From Mrakia gelida (Eukaryota; Basidiomycota; Tremellomycetes; Cystofilobasidiales; Mrakiaceae), in contig BRON01000006.1 in assembly GCA_024345305.1 (NCBI GenBank), positions 744,001 to 808,000 on the forward strand: 64,000 bases of DNA. The letters are read 5' to 3'. Below are positions 34,612-48,400 of the stretch, in pieces. How positions within the stretch are numbered: position 1 is the stretch's first letter; each line of letters opens with the position of its first letter. The notes under the pieces are model-generated. The model was not told the DNA's origin, ran no database searches, and worked only from the letters and a program-made list of their open reading frames with translations. The position numbers were made by a program, and so were the translations under genes.

Positions 34612-37539
34612 ATGCGATACCCCTTCTCCCTTTCGATTCCTCCTCTTCTTTTCTCTTTCTGTCTTGCTTTTGCTCTTCTCTCGGAGGTTGCTGATGGTAA
34701 GTCCCACCTCTCATTCAGGCGAGACTCGCAGAGGAAGTTCGGAAGGCTGAGGGACGAGACGAACGAAGAGGCGAGATGAGCTCGTCCAGAGCTGACCTTT
34801 GTTTTCGTTTCGATTCGTTTCAGCTCACCCGCTCCTCCATCGACGCTCTCGCTCCGTCTCTCGTCTCAGGAAGAGGGACGATGCTGCTTGTGATCCTGGG
34901 ACGTTTAGGTGTCAGGCTGATTCGCTGCAGCGTGAGTCGTTGACCACTTCGAAGGGGAGGGGAGGGGGAGCGAGAAACGGGAGAGCTGACCTCTTTCCCT
35001 TTCACGACTCGAACGACAGAATGCTCGACGAAGACTGTTTGGATCACTCTTCAAGGTGAGTATGCTGCCTCTCTACCTCTTTCTACTCGACCTTACTGAA
35101 AGTACGTTCGCTGCAGTCTGCTCCTCAACTACGACCTGCTCAGCGCCGACCGGATCAACAGCTGCAATTGGATGCTTGACCGCTGCTCAGATCGCTGCTC
35201 TTCGAGCTGGCCAGAGCTCGAGTGGTCAGTTCTTCTCGTCCTTTCTTGACCCCTTTTCTCGACTGACTCGATGTTCGATCTTCCTTTCCAGCGTCCTCCC
35301 TCTCGGCTTCGACAACAGCCCTCGTCTCCACCCGGTCGTCTTCCCTCGTCGTCTCCCGTTCTTCGTTCGCCACGACCACCAAGACGACGAAGAAGGGTCC
35401 GGGGAAGACCATCGTATCGACTTATACTCCTCCCGGAGCTACTTCCGCCACTCCCACTTCCTCAAAGTCGACGTCAGCGTCGGTGAAGGGATCGAGCAGC
35501 AGCAGTCCCGTCGCGTCTTCGTTCTCGACTGTTCGTTCGAGCTCAACTCGACTCCCCTCTTCCTCCTCTACCTCGACTTCGACCTCCCTTCGGGCGTCCA
35601 CCTCCACCTCGATATCCTCTGCGACCCCTGCAGCCACCGGAGCGGTCGTCTTCGGGTCGGACGTCAAGTTTAACGTCTACTGTGAGCTCAAGCTCGTCGA
35701 CTCTTCCTCCTCCTCTCTTTTCTGACTGACCCGCCTGCGTCCGTTCTTTCTCAGCCGACTACCCGTACCTCGCCACTCCTCCTACAGCTGCCGCGCTTGG
35801 ATCGATCAACCATTTCATCCTCGCTGTTCGTTCATCTCTCGCTCGCTCGTCTCGACTCGACTCTGTCGGAACTCGCCACTGACTCTCCCTCGTTCTTCGT
35901 GGTGGTGCAACAGTTCTGGCTCGTCAAGGAAGGAGCGTACGACAACGTTTCTGGATGGACCTCTCTCAGTAATGCCTCGAGAGCAGCTGTGAAAGCTGAT
36001 TATCTCGCTGGAGGGAAGAAGGTGAGTGCTATGAGGCGAGGAGAGAGCGGGGTTGGAGAAGTCAAGGTGCTGACGAGTTCTTGATCTCTCGTTTTTCGAA
36101 CAGCTCATGGTTAGCGCATTTGGAGCAACTGGTGAGTGATTCGCGCGGAGATCCAGCGCTGGGACCCTCGAGCTGACTTTTGCGGCTTCAGATACTCCAA
36201 CGACTTCTGGATACGACGCGGTCGAGGTGGCGACACGACTGGCGACTTTCGTGAAGCAGTACGATCTGGATGGAGTTGGTGGGTCTACTATCCTCTTTTC
36301 TATCTGCTCAGTACTCGGCCAAGCTGATTCGCTCCGCTTTTTCACCTCCAGACGTCGACTATGAGGACTTCCCAGCGTTCTCCTCTGGGTCCGCGATTCC
36401 TTGGTGCGTCTTCCTCGCTCTCGCCCTTTTCCTCTTCGATATCGGCTGACCTTTTGTTGTTTCTGCAGGCTCACCACCTTGCAGCAGACCCTTCGAGCTC
36501 AACTTCCTTCGCCCCAGTACATCATCTCGCATGCTCCTCTCGCTGTTCGTTGAACTTCTGCCCTCGTCGACCCCGACGTCTTCGTTTCCCTTCGCTGATC
36601 GCGTCCTCTTCGTTTTCACGAAACAGCCGTGGTTCACCTCGGCCACCACATACAACCAAGGAGGATACAGGTTAGTCCCTTTTCCATTCCCGACTCGAAT
36701 ACTCGGAACTGATCGAGCTCTTTCCTTTGTTGCAGAGGAGTCTACAAGGCTGCTGGCGACGGGATCGATTTCATCAACATCCAGTGAGGCCCCCGCGTCT
36801 CTCACTTCCTTTCGCTCCTTCTCTCCGTCTGACCTCTCCTATCCGACCGTCCCGTCATCGACAGGTTCTACAGTGCGCAGTTCCTTCCTCTCGAAACCTC
36901 GCTCGAAACCAAACCTGAACCGTCTCTCTCCCCTCGCCTTCTTCCTCTCCAGACCAAGGCACCTCCGAGTACACAACCTGCGACAATCTGCTCCACACCT
37001 CTTCCTCAACCTATCCAGGCTCCTCCCTCTTCGAGATCGCTGCTCAAGGGATTCCTCTGAAGAAGCTGGTGATTGGGAAACCGAGCGCGAAGGATCAGGC
37101 CGAAAATGGGTGAGACGGTCGCTCGCTTCTTTGTGTTTTTGCTCGATCCTCGCAATGGCTGACATTCTCTCGCTCTTATCTCGCTCCTCAAAGATACATG
37201 TCAACGGAACTGCTCAAGACCTGTATCGATCAGGCCAGTCGCGAGGGAGGAACGAACTTCGGTGGAGCGTGAGTTCTCGTCGTCGTCGCGTTTCGTTTCG
37301 TTTTTGCTCTTGCTCCTTTCTGATCGCGCTTCGCTGACACTTTCCCTTCCCTTTTCGCTTTCTCTCGACACAGTATGCAGTGGCAGGTTCGTCATCTTTC
37401 TCGTTCTCTTGCCGGTATCGTCTTTGAATGGAGCAACGTCGCTGACCTCTTCGTCTTCCCTTTTCTTGTACGGACGTCGCAGTGGGACGCCTCCTCTACC
37501 TCCGCGAACTTCAAGAAACTAGCTTCTACTTCGTCTTGA
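34612..37539 (+). CDS. Secreted GH18 chitinase with Cys-rich N-terminal module
   Basis: GH18 chitinases hydrolyse chitin through substrate-assisted catalysis using the Glu of DxxDxDxE. From 34612 the first exon encodes a signal peptide, MRYPFSLSIPPLLFSFCLAF and onward. A Kex2-type dibasic site (LRKR/DD) is followed by a Cys-rich module (CDPGTFRCQADSLQQCST, then VCSSTTTCSAP), a type often seen in fungal chitin-binding regions. A Ser/Thr-rich linker (about 35290-35680) follows, then the catalytic barrel. Strand exons include SDYPYLATPP, SGWTSLSNASRAAVKADYL and, across a splice at about 36290/36354, the catalytic motif DGVDVDYEDF. Later blocks YIISHAPLA, PWFTSATTYNQGG and GDGIDFINIQFYS are typical. 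The end is FGGAMQWQWDA and a TGA at 37537-37539. About fifteen exons are needed. It likely acts in cell-wall turnover or separation. Confidence 0.88.
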
Positions 37540-37713
37540 TTATGTACAGAATGAATGTGGAACCACCTTTGGCTCATCTCCAGCCTCTGCTGAGATCTGC
37601 GTTCGCTCCTGCCCTCGTTCTTCTTTCTCTCGCCCTCACATCGTTCATCCGAGATCATGATCGAGAACACAGTAAAAACACAGGAGACAAAATCCAAACG
37701 AGACCCAAACGAC

Positions 37714-40700
37714 TCAAATCCCTCCCGACCTCCTAGGCGTGCTCCCACCAGAAGCTCCTCCGAGTCTCCTCGGCGTCGACGACACTCCTCCCAACCTCCC
37801 AGCAGCACCGAGCAATCCTGAACCTCCTGTCCGACGAGGGGTCATCCCGACTCCAGCGATTCTTGGTGTTGACGAGCTGGGAGGAGCGGCTTGTTTCTCG
37901 GCTTCGGCTTTGGCGGCACTGGGTGACGGAAAGTGGGATTGCAGGTCAGCGAAACGAGACAGGTCGAAATGAACGAAGAGAGCGAGTCGACAGGGAATAC
38001 TCACGCTGCTCGTTGAGTGGCCATCTCCATCCTGGGAGGAGGAAGAAGGAGGAGGAAGAAGCAGAGGGTACGTCAGCACCGAGTTTTGAGCAAGGAGAGG
38101 GAAAGAGAATGAAAACTCACTCGAGCTCGGCCTTCTTGCTGAAGTCCCTCGCAGCCTTGTTCCGTTCACGACCGTCGAAGTTCTTAGATCGAACACTGAA
38201 GAAGACGCTTCCGAGTTCGGCTGAGAGTTTGAGAAGAGGAAGAGAAAGACATCAGTTCCGACTCGTCGGTAAGGAAGGAAAAACGAAGGAAAGAAAACGA
38301 CTCACCCAACCAGTACGGATCGACGGACGTCACGCACATCATGTACTGTTTCGAGGTCATAACAACTATTGAAGAGAAGGCGAAGATGGTCAGTTTAGGA
38401 TTGCGTCGACGGAGGAGAGAGAGAGGACTCACGCTCGTGGTAGACGACGTAGTCGGGCATGACTGAAGTGGAAAGGAGAGGAAGAGAGGGTCAGCTCGGA
38501 CGCGACTTCGAGCTCGCTGGAGAGATCGAACGTACATCCGAGACCGTAGAGAGCACTCGTGGGATGAAGGACACAGGGAGCCTGGAATCGAGGAGAGAGA
38601 AGAGTTCGGGTGAGATGGCGTCGAGCGACAAGAGAGAAAAAAAAACGGGAGGTAAGAACTCACGGCCGTTCGACAGTTCATGTACTCTCCGATTCCCTTG
38701 ACTCGAGCAGCTTGGTGGAAGTATCCGGCGGTAATGCATTTTCTGAACAAGAGCGAAGAAAGGTCAGCCCCGACCTCGGGCGAAGGGAGGGAGGATCGAG
38801 GACGCGTCGAGACTTACCGAATAACGTCCCAATCCGTTCCAACCGAGAGAAGAGCCAGCTTCTGACTCTTGAGGATATCCTCGAGCTGAGATCGGACCTC
38901 CCGAGCTTTTCGGAGAAGCTTGGGGTGGAGGAAGTGCTTCATCGCCCAGTCGTCTCGGTAGCTGGGTTGATCGAACGAAGAGGGACGAAGGTCAGTGAGG
39001 AGACGGGCGCGAAGGGAGAGAAAAGACACTTCGAGCTCACCCGTTGCTCTTCCACTGAGTGTAGACGTGAAGCAGGGTAAGATGGTCGCTCTCGGGAACG
39101 AAGAACTTCTCCCTCGCAGCATCACTCTCCTCCTGACGTTCCCTCGGTCGATAGAAGACGGACGGGACCGAAAGCATCGAGACGATGGTGAGGACCTCCG
39201 CTCCGCACTTGTAGTCGATGGACGAGAGGAGCATCTTGGCAAGCGAAGGTTCCATAGGGTAGTCGGACATCTTCCTTCCGAGAGGAGTGAGGTCTCCGAC
39301 GTTGTCGAGAGCTCCGAGGACCCAAAGCTGGTACATCGAGTTGATGATGTTTTCCTAGACGACGCGAAGCGAGGAGGGTCAGACCGGTCAGCTCGAGTCC
39401 GGGGCGAACGATAAGAGGTGAGATTCAAGCTCACCTGAGGAGGAGGATCCATGAAATCGAACTCGAGGGTGTTCTTGACTCCGAGAGACTTGAGGAGAAG
39501 GACGGTGTTGGCGAGGTTCGTCCTCTGGATCTCGGGGATGTTGTTGGGGAACATCTCGTTGATGTAGGCCATCTCGGTGAAGAGCCGGTAGCAGAAACTG
39601 TGACGAGATGGGAGAGTCAGCATCTCGAGAGAAGGGAGAAGAGGGGGTCGACTCACCCGCTTCCGGTTCGACCAGCTCGACCCGTTCGTTGACCTGCATT
39701 GGCTTGACTGATGGGAGTGATCTGGAGAGCGTCCATTCCGACTTTGGGGTTGTAGACCTTGAGCTTCGAGTATCCAGCATCGACGACGTAGAGGATTCCA
39801 TCGACTGGAGGAGAGAGGGGCGTCGAGGTCAGCGAGAGAAGGTCGATGTACGCGACGACGAGGAGGCAAACTGACCAGTCAACGAGGTCTCAGCGATGTT
39901 CGTCGCAACGATGACCTTCCTCCTTCCATCGATGGTAGGCTGGAAGATCTTCGCTTGAAGATCTGCTGGCATCTGGGAGTAGATGGGAAGGACAGCCAAG
40001 GGAGCAGGATCGTCGAGTTGGGCGAGACGTTCTGTCGGGAAGGACAGGAGGAATTCAGTCTCTGAACGACTAGAGGGATCGACGGAAACTAAGGGCTCAC
40101 CTTCAACAACCTGACACGTAACCTCGATATCCTCCTGACCGGTCATGAAGACGAGGACGTCGCCTGGAGGGTTCGAGAGATGGATCTGAAGGACCTGCTT
40201 GACGGCGGAGTCGACGTAGTCCTCGCACGGCGACTTGCTGTGGAAGATCTCAACGGGGAAGGTTCGACCGGGGATGGTGAAAGTGGGAGCTCGACTGTAG
40301 AATTGAGAGAACTGGAGGGAGAGGGAAGAAGAGATGTCAGCGAGAGGATCTCAACGCGCGTCTTCGAAACCGAACGAGGCCCACCTTCTCCGAGTTCATA
40401 GTTGCTGAGGTAACGATGAGCTTGAGATCTCGACGACGAGTGAGAACTGAAGAGCAAAAAAAGGGAGACAGGCTCAGCGCGAAATCTCACGCGTTCGCAG
40501 AGAAGGAGGAGAGAGACGACTCACTCTTCCTCAGCAGACCCATCAAGACGTCGGTACTCAGCGACCGTTCGTGAGCCTCGTCGAGAATGATGACCGAGTA
40601 ACGATCCAAATCTCCCTCGTTGAGCGACTCTCGAAGTAGTACTCCGTCCGTCATGACTGTGGAAGGGGAAGAAGATCGACGGTTAGCTCGAGATTGAACG

Positions 40701-43700
40701 CAGAAAAGAGAGACGAGCGAGGGAGACGAACACTTGATCTTCGTCTCCTTCGACGTGCAATCCTCAAATCGAATGGCGTATCCTACGAGACCTCCGAGTT
40801 GGACCTGAGAGCGAAGGAACGAAGAGGGCAGAGGCGTCAGCGAAGGATCGAAAACGGTCGAGTCGATCGAAGAGATGAGACTCACCTCCATCTCCTCACT
40901 AACTCGCTTCGCAACGGACATGGCAGCGACTCGACGAGGCTGAGTGCAACCGATCATTCCGTTCGCACAGTATCCCTCCTCGTAGAGGAACTGTCCCAGC
41001 TGAGTCGTCTTTCCTGATCCGGTCTCTCCGACGACGATGATGACTGGGGGGCGAAGAAAGTCGCGACGGTCAGCGACGCGTCGAAGCCAAGGTCGAAGAG
41101 GGAGACAGGGAAACGAACCTTGGTTGTCTCGAATGGTCCTCATGAGGTCCTCCCTGCAAGCGAAGGCGGGAAGGTACTCCCTCTGCTCCTTAAGGGTCTT
41201 CGATCTCGAGAAGGCTGAGGCTCCGGTGTTCGTCTTCATGTGGGAGGCGAACTTGGACTCGGATTTGTAGTCGTCTCCTTCCTCCTCGCCATCCTTCTTC
41301 CCAGCTGATCAGATGAGTAACGAGAAAGTCGCAATCAGCGAACGAGAGACGGGCGGGAGAGGAGAAGAAAAGAAGGGCGCGGACAAACCAGGAACGTCTC
41401 CTCCACCCTCGGTATCTTCCTTCACTCCCATCAAGTTCCCAAGCGTGCTTCCTCCGATACTCGCGAGCTTCGCAGCAGCCTACACCGTCAGAGACCAAGA
41501 CAGAAAAGAGGATCAGCACCCGTCGACGGGGAATTGGGCAATCGACTCAAGCGAAAGATACGAGACGCGAAGACTCACCTTCGCTCTCTCCGCCTGTTCC
41601 CTCTTCTCCCTGACCAACGCACTCCCCTTCTTCGAGAAGATGGCCATGTCACTCGTCGGATCCTTGATGGGGTTGATAGGTTCGAGCTGCTTGGTGAAGG
41701 CGGTCTTTCCATCGAGGAAGGGAGGTTTGAGATCGTGGACGAGGACGTGAACTCTCGATTCCGAATCGTCCTCCTCGAAGTCCATGTCGACGGCAGAACG
41801 AGACGCGACTCCCGAGGTGAGCATTCGATTCTTCTCCCACATGTCATTGTCGGCGTTCTGATCGAGCGGAAGAAGCCAGAAACAGGGTCAGCGAAGGGAA
41901 GGGGAGGTGCGAAGGAGGTGGACGAACGTATTGAGCTTGACGAGCCGTGACTTTCTTCTGCTCGAAGGGGAAAAGAAGCAAGGTGGATCAGCGCTTGGGA
42001 TGCGAGACGAACGGCAAGACAGATACGTACGACAGCTTTCTTGACCATCTCCTCCTCCTGAGCTCGACCCATGTCCTCGTACTGAGCGAAAGGGTTGTGA
42101 TCCTCGTCTCCAGCCTGTTCGCGAACCAAGAGCAAGGTCAGCTTCGCGTTCCTTCCTCCCTCCTTCCAACACGAACTAGAGCCATCAAACTCACCACTCC
42201 ACCTTCATCCTCGTACCATTCCCTATCCAGCCTGACCTGCTCCTCCTCCCACTCCCTCTGGTTCGGCGTGAAGTCAACTCCATCCCCTCCTCCTCCACCT
42301 CCTCGCACCGACCTGGGAGTCTGATTCGAAGAAGACGACCTCGGCGTCGAGTCCCATCTCCTCGGTCTCCCACTATCACCTCGACTGCTGCCACTGTCCC
42401 CTCGACCTCTCTCTCCCAAGTTCCCCTCGTCCCTGCTCCCGCCTCGAGGCGTCTCGTCCCAACCTCGATTCGGCACCCTCACACTCCCATCTCCGCCGTA
42501 GACCGATCCTCGTTCGCTTCGAGGGGTAGGAGCGTCTTCCCAGCTCTTTCCCTTGCCTGATCCGGATCCGGAAGCGTGAGGAGATCGATCCCGGTCGTTG
42601 CGAGAGGGAGGAGGAGGTCGAGAGTCGCGAGAGGGAGTGGCGGAGGAGGAGGAGGAGGAAGGAGGTTGAGCTCGGTCGTCTCGTTGGTAGCGTTCTTGCT
42701 TGTTGAGTCGTCGTTGGAAGTCTCCGAGTCCTCGAGGTTGGTCTTTGGAGGGTGGAGCTGAGGATTCGACGGGTGCTCCCTCTGTTTGGGAAGGAAGGCG
42801 AAGCAAGGGAGGGAGGAAGGAGGCGAGGTCAGCTCGAGCTCGAAGCTCACCTTCCTTCCTTCGACTCTGTGTCAAGAACAGGGGATGATGCACTCACCTC
42901 TCTGCTTCTCCCTCGATCTGCGATGCTCCTCCAATCTCTTCTTGGCTACATCGCTCAGACCAGGTCCATGGGAAGGAGTCTCCTCTCCTCGTTGACGGAC
43001 GTTGGCAGGTCGAGCAGGCAGAGCAGGAACTGAGGCGAAGGGGCGAAGAGGGAAGGGAAACGCGTCAGATCTACCGAACTTCACCTTCACCTCAACCATG
43101 ACCTCTTTCTTAGCACTACACAGACAGCACGTTTAGCTCACCCTTGAACATAGGAGCCTCCCCAGTATCCTCGTTGTCCTCGACGTCCAACTTGGCCTTC
43201 TTGCCCTTGCCTCTGCCATCCTCCTCAGCTCTCCTCTTGGCTGCAGCAGCCTCCTCCTTCTTCTGAGCCGCGAGGCGATCCAGTCCGAGGAGAGAAGCTT
43301 GAGGAGCTCGATAGGTGTGTTGTTGTTGCTGAGGAAGATGGACGAGGGTAAGGCGAGGGAGGAAGGGAAGGAAGGGGAAGTCGAGGTCAAAGGTCAGCTT
43401 TCTCCCTTCTTCCCTCCTTCTCTCCTTCGACCTGTCACCTCGACCGAGCTCGTTGCAGCTGAGGACGAGATGTATACCCAAGATGCGCTTCGAACTCACG
43501 TTTCCACCTCTTACGAGACCTCCTGCTCTCTCTGGTTCCTGTTCGAGCATATCTGGATGATCTCCATCGTGAATCGCGAATCCGGTCGGATTCACTCCTC
43601 CCGCTTTGACCTTGGGAGCTTGAGAAGCGTGGACGAGGATTTCCGTGTGAAGAGGTTCGAGGGAGGAGGCTGGGAAGTGACCGAAAGCGGAGCAGGCTGG

Positions 43701-43999
43701 AGGAGGGGCGATAAGTTGAGATAAGGTGGAGGGAGAAGGGGAAGGAGGGAAGGAGGAGGAGGAGAGAGGTCAGCTTGGGTTTCGTCCGTGTCTCTACCAG
43801 ATCCACAGAAGCTCCGAGCTGAGAAGGACGAGTCAGAGTGAGCCCACTTACCATTCTCGAACGCTCTTAACGATGTCGAAGTTGCGATATCGATGACTCT
43901 CTTTGCGAGAAGATCATTGGTCGGGAGGTTGAGAAGTCGAGAGAGCTGGATCGCAATGTGATGCTGGAACTCGTCCACTTCGCCAGAACTGGAGTCCAT
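37714..43999 (-). CDS. PRP16: Prp16/DHX38, DEAH-box splicing helicase
   Basis: Prp16 remodels the spliceosome between the two catalytic steps and proofreads branch-site use. The start at 43999 gives [20 protein letters not shown]. Family N-terminal features follow, including [20 protein letters not shown] (about 42200-42250), which matches the conserved WEEDQ...DREWY region. The helicase core has motif [12 protein letters not shown] (about 41005), the QPRR block [10 protein letters not shown] (about 40930), DEAH in [12 protein letters not shown] (about 40570), the NIAETS block (about 39900) and the C-terminal OB-fold region EYMNCRTA. Spliced to it are [14 protein letters not shown] (about 38560) and PDYVVYHE. 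The tail ends with repeated TPRR motifs ([27 protein letters not shown]), as in other Prp16 proteins. Stop at 37714. It has many introns, and a probable leader intron starting near 44214. Confidence 0.95.
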
Positions 44000-45438
44000 C
44001 GTCGCCTGGGGAGGGGAACTCTGGAGGAGAGAGGAGAGAGGTGGAGAGGAAGAGAGTGGGTCGGGGTGGTGGTGGAGGTGAGGCAGCGGATGAGGATGGC
44101 GAACGAGACTTGGTCGAGGTGAGCTTCGTTCGAAAGGTCGAGACGAGACGCAGCTGCCCCACGAACCACCAGCAACCTCATCCCTTTTATTCGCTTTGTG
44201 GAGGGAGCTCACCTTAATCCAGCCTTCTAAGGTCTAAAGAAACTCAGAAGGACGAAGGGGAGTTGGGAAGCTGCAGAGAGCAAGGTGGAGCGAGAGAAGG
44301 AAGGAAATGACCTTTCCTCCTCCCTCTCCTCCTCGCTCAAACGGCATATCTCCTCTGGAAAGCGTGCACTACAGTAGGAGCGGATATGGCGAGGTCCGTA
44401 TATTTCTCTCCAGCCTTCTCATCGCCGCAGCGAGAGGGTCTGCTGGAGCGAGGAGGAGGAGGAGGAGGAGGTCATCTCGAGCTCACACCTTCCTTCTTCG
44501 CCTCCTCCTTACCTTCCCTTTTCCTCTCTACTTGTTGCAGATCTTCCTCAAATCTGACGAGGAACCCACTCATCGTTGCTCTCCCCAAAAAAAACAGCAG
44601 ACCATGCATCTCGACCTCGCCTCTTCCTCGATGTTCTCGACGGATCCAAGTGATCTTCAAATCAGTTCAAACCGTCCCGCCCACCTTCGATACTCTCGTC
44701 CTTCGGCGTCTTCTCGGAACTCCAGCTTACAAGATCATCTTGTGTTGACAGCTGAACAGTGAAGAGCTCTCTTCTCTAGGCAACGTCGGTGTATTGATTT
44801 TCGCTTTCTCCTTGCACGCGATCGAGCTCACTTGACGAGCTGCTTTTCAGCGTTTCCCATCCGAGGAAAGGACTGTCGTCGTCCCGAACTCGGTGCTCCG
44901 ACATATTTTTCTTCCTCTCTTGTCGCATGGGAAGATGGCCAAGTCTACTCAACCTCGTCGTCGCTTGACTCGCCGTTTCGCTCGCTGGCTGCAGCCCTCG
45001 AGCGAGGTCGACGCGTTTCGCTCTTCTGGACTCGACGCATGTTTCCTTGGTCTTTCTATCTTATCACGACTTCTCCACTGCATCTCCAGCCCTCCCCATC
45101 TCTCTCCATCTCCCCACTGATAATTTGCCCCTGCCGAGGCTCGGTGCAAAGGAAAAACCAAGCTCCGGAGCAGAACCGGTTCAATCAAAGTTCGAACCTC
45201 ATCGCACGCGTCGTCCCTCTGTCCTGTCTCGTCCCTTTCTATCCTTGGCCTGCGATGGGCAGCTGTTAACGAAGGCTAACGCTGATCCTTAGCTCTAGTA
45301 TCCCATCCAGATCTGCCGACCTTTCGCCGTTTGAACCCCTTCCTCGTCGAGTGTTCGCGTTCAGCCGACCGTCGATCTGCGAGGCTGCTTCGCTTTCAAC
45401 CTTCAACCACCACCTACTCTCCTCTCTCTCTCTCTAAC
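44000..45438. other. Divergent 5' regions of PRP16 and the sugar transporter
   Basis: On the PRP16 side a minus-strand GTGAGCTC near 44214 followed by a CTCCTCCAG end near 44020 suggests an intron in its leader. Otherwise the region is non-coding, with ORFs of up to 151 codons that show no family signal. A CT-dinucleotide run (tctctctctctct) directly precedes the transporter start codon. Two ACGCGT hexamers are near 45010 and 45190. Confidence 0.5.
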
Positions 45439-48400
45439 ATGTCACCGACCGCTGCTGATCCTAACAACACTGAGCTGCCTCCCGGCCTTGAGGAGTTTAT
45501 CTACCGTGGATCTTGGTTGAAACACGTACGTCTCGTTTAAGGAAGACTCAGCCCTAAGCTTTGCTCCCCTTTCATCCTCATCCACTGACTCATTTTTTCT
45601 TCTCTTCTTCCTGGGTCGAACAGAAAGGAATCCGTTCTCTCAATCTCCTTCTCCTCCTTTCTCTCATCACCTCTTCCACCAACGGTACGTGTCGTTTCTC
45701 GAAATCTTCGAACCGACAACAGCGACGTTCTCCGATCCAGGACCGCGAGAGAACCTCTCTGTTTCTGACCTCATTTACTCCTCCTTTTTCTGGCTATTTT
45801 TTCTCGCTCTGAACATCAGGTTACGACGGGTCGATGATGAACGGTTCGTCGAGCTCCCATCTCCTCAGACTCGAGTCGAGTCGCGGCGCGAGCTCAATTC
45901 TTCTTCCTTTCCTCTCCGATCTTCTCTCCAGGCCTTCAGTCCCTCGATATGTGGAGATCAGCGTTCGATGATCCTAATGCTGGTACTAGAGGGTGCGTTC
46001 GGCTCCCGAGGAGAGAAGAAGATTCAAACTCTCGAGCTCACCATCTCCTTCTCCTTTGCCCTTCGACCAGACTTCTCAACGCTGCACAGAATATCGGGTC
46101 CATCGTCGGTCTACCACTCGCTCCCTACATCACGGACGGGCTGGGAAGAAGATCCGGTATCTTGATCGGATCCATCATCAGTAAGTGCAGCGTCGCGCTA
46201 ATTCACGTTCGACTTTCGAGCTCAGTCTGACCCGCCCACTTCCCTTCGTCACCTTTCTCTCTCCTTCCAGTGCTCGTTGGAGTTGTTGTTCAGGCTGTAC
46301 GTTGATTCTCTCCATACCATCTCGAAGTTCCAGATCGAGGGTTCGAAACTGACCGTCTCGTCCCGTCGTCGCGTCCAACAGACCTCCTCGCAGATCGGGG
46401 TCTTCATCGCTTCTCGAGCTGTGATCGGTTTCGGACTCACGTGAGTAGATCTTCACGTATCATACTTCTAGATCCGATGCTGACGTTCGTCCCTCCTCTC
46501 CTTAAGATTCGCTACGAATGGTTCGTTCGAGATCAGCCTCGAGTCTCGAGTCTCGTTCGACCAAGCTGACTTCGTTTCCTTTTCTCCAGCTGCCCCCATT
46601 CTCATCACCGAGCTCGCCTACCCTACTCAGCGGGCTCAGTTGACTTCCCTTTACAACTCTCTCTGGTACTCGGGATCGAGTGAGTCCAAGAACAAGGAGG
46701 CTTCGACGCGTCCCCAATTCTGACCCAGCGTCCCCTTTCTTTCCTTTGCTGTCAGTCGTCGCTGCTTGGACCACCTTTGGCACATTCCGAATCCGAAACG
46801 ATTGGTCTTGGAGGTGAATCTCAAGCTCACCTCAAACCCCTATTCCTCACTGACCTTTGTTTACCTTTTCCTCTCGTCAGGGTCCCCACCATCCTTCAAG
46901 CTCTTCCCTCCATCGCTCAGGTCCTTCTCATCTGGTCAGTCCTCGATTAGTACCTCTTGCGACTCTCATCACTAACTATCTCTGGGCCTCGTCTCCTCCA
47001 GGTTCGTTCCCGAGTCTCCCAGATGGCTCGTCTCGAAGGGAAAGGTCGAGCAAGCTCGATGTGAGTGCATCTTCTCCCAGCACCCTTTTCCAACCTTCTT
47101 TCGACTTTTGATACTCATTCGATACCTTTCCCCTGATATGACCAGCCGTCCTCGCTCGATACCACACGGAAGACTGCAACGAGAACCATCCCGTCGTGAT
47201 CTACGAGATGAACGAGATCCAAACCTCCCTCGAGAACGAACGGGGAAACTCCACGTCTTGGAAAGCTCTCGTCGCAACTCCCGGGAACAGGAAGCGTATG
47301 AGAATCATCCTTGGTATCGCCTTCTTCTCGCAGTGGTCTGGAAACGGTCTGGTGAGTCCTTCCCCGCTTCGCAGCTGCGACGAACGACGCGTCGACCTGT
47401 CCATCTTATCTTTCCCTCGCTGATCACGATCTTTCTTGCTTTCTCATTGTCTCCAGGTGTCCTACTACCTCTTCGACGTACTCAGGGATATTGGAATCAC
47501 GAGCGAGACCATTCAGAGTGAGTCTTTCGTTTCAGTCCCCGAACGCGGAATTAAGACACTGACGGTTTGCCTTTGTTCGTCTCGCAGCTCTTTACAACGG
47601 TGAGTCTCGCACTTGCGATCAGGCACTGAGGCTTCCACTGACAGTCCATCTTTTCCCACAGGTATTCTGCAAATCTTTAACTTCGCCATCGCTGTCGGAG
47701 GTGAGCTTCGTTCCTTTCCTCGTTCCACCCAATTGACGCGTCGTCGTGAATCGTGACTGACCCCAAGCTTCCCCTCCTCGTTTCGTCTCTTCCTCTCATG
47801 TTACCTTCCTCAGCCGCCTTCCTCTGCGACCGAGTTGGTCGACGACCTCTCTTCCTCATCTCGACCGCTGGGATGCTCGGATCATGGGCGATCTGGACTC
47901 TGTGCGAGGGGCTCTACGCGAAGGACAACACCAACAAGTCCGCCGGATACGCTATCTTGGCTTTCATCTTTGTCTTCTGTGAGTCGTGCTTCATGCTCAA
48001 AGGAGGAAGGGGAACGGACGAGACTTCAACGGAACTGACGCGTCCTCGCTCTTTCGTCTTCGTTTTCCAGACTTCTTCTACGATGTAAGCTCTTCCGACG
48101 TCAGCTTGTGTACATCAACAAGTCCTGACTACTCCCTTCGTTATTTCAGATCGCCTACTCTCCCTTGCTCGTCGCATACACCGTCGAGATCACTCCGACG
48201 CCAATTCGAGCGAAGACTCTCGCCGTCATGGTGAGTCGGACTCGCCTCTTGCTTCCTCTAGTGATCTCGATGCTGACCTCTTTTTACCCTTCATTCATCC
48301 TATCCAGAACTTGTTCGTGTCTGCCTCCCTGGTCTTCAATCAATACGTGAACCCCATCGCTCTCGAGGTTCGTCTCTCATCTTCTCGACGCGCCTTGCTC

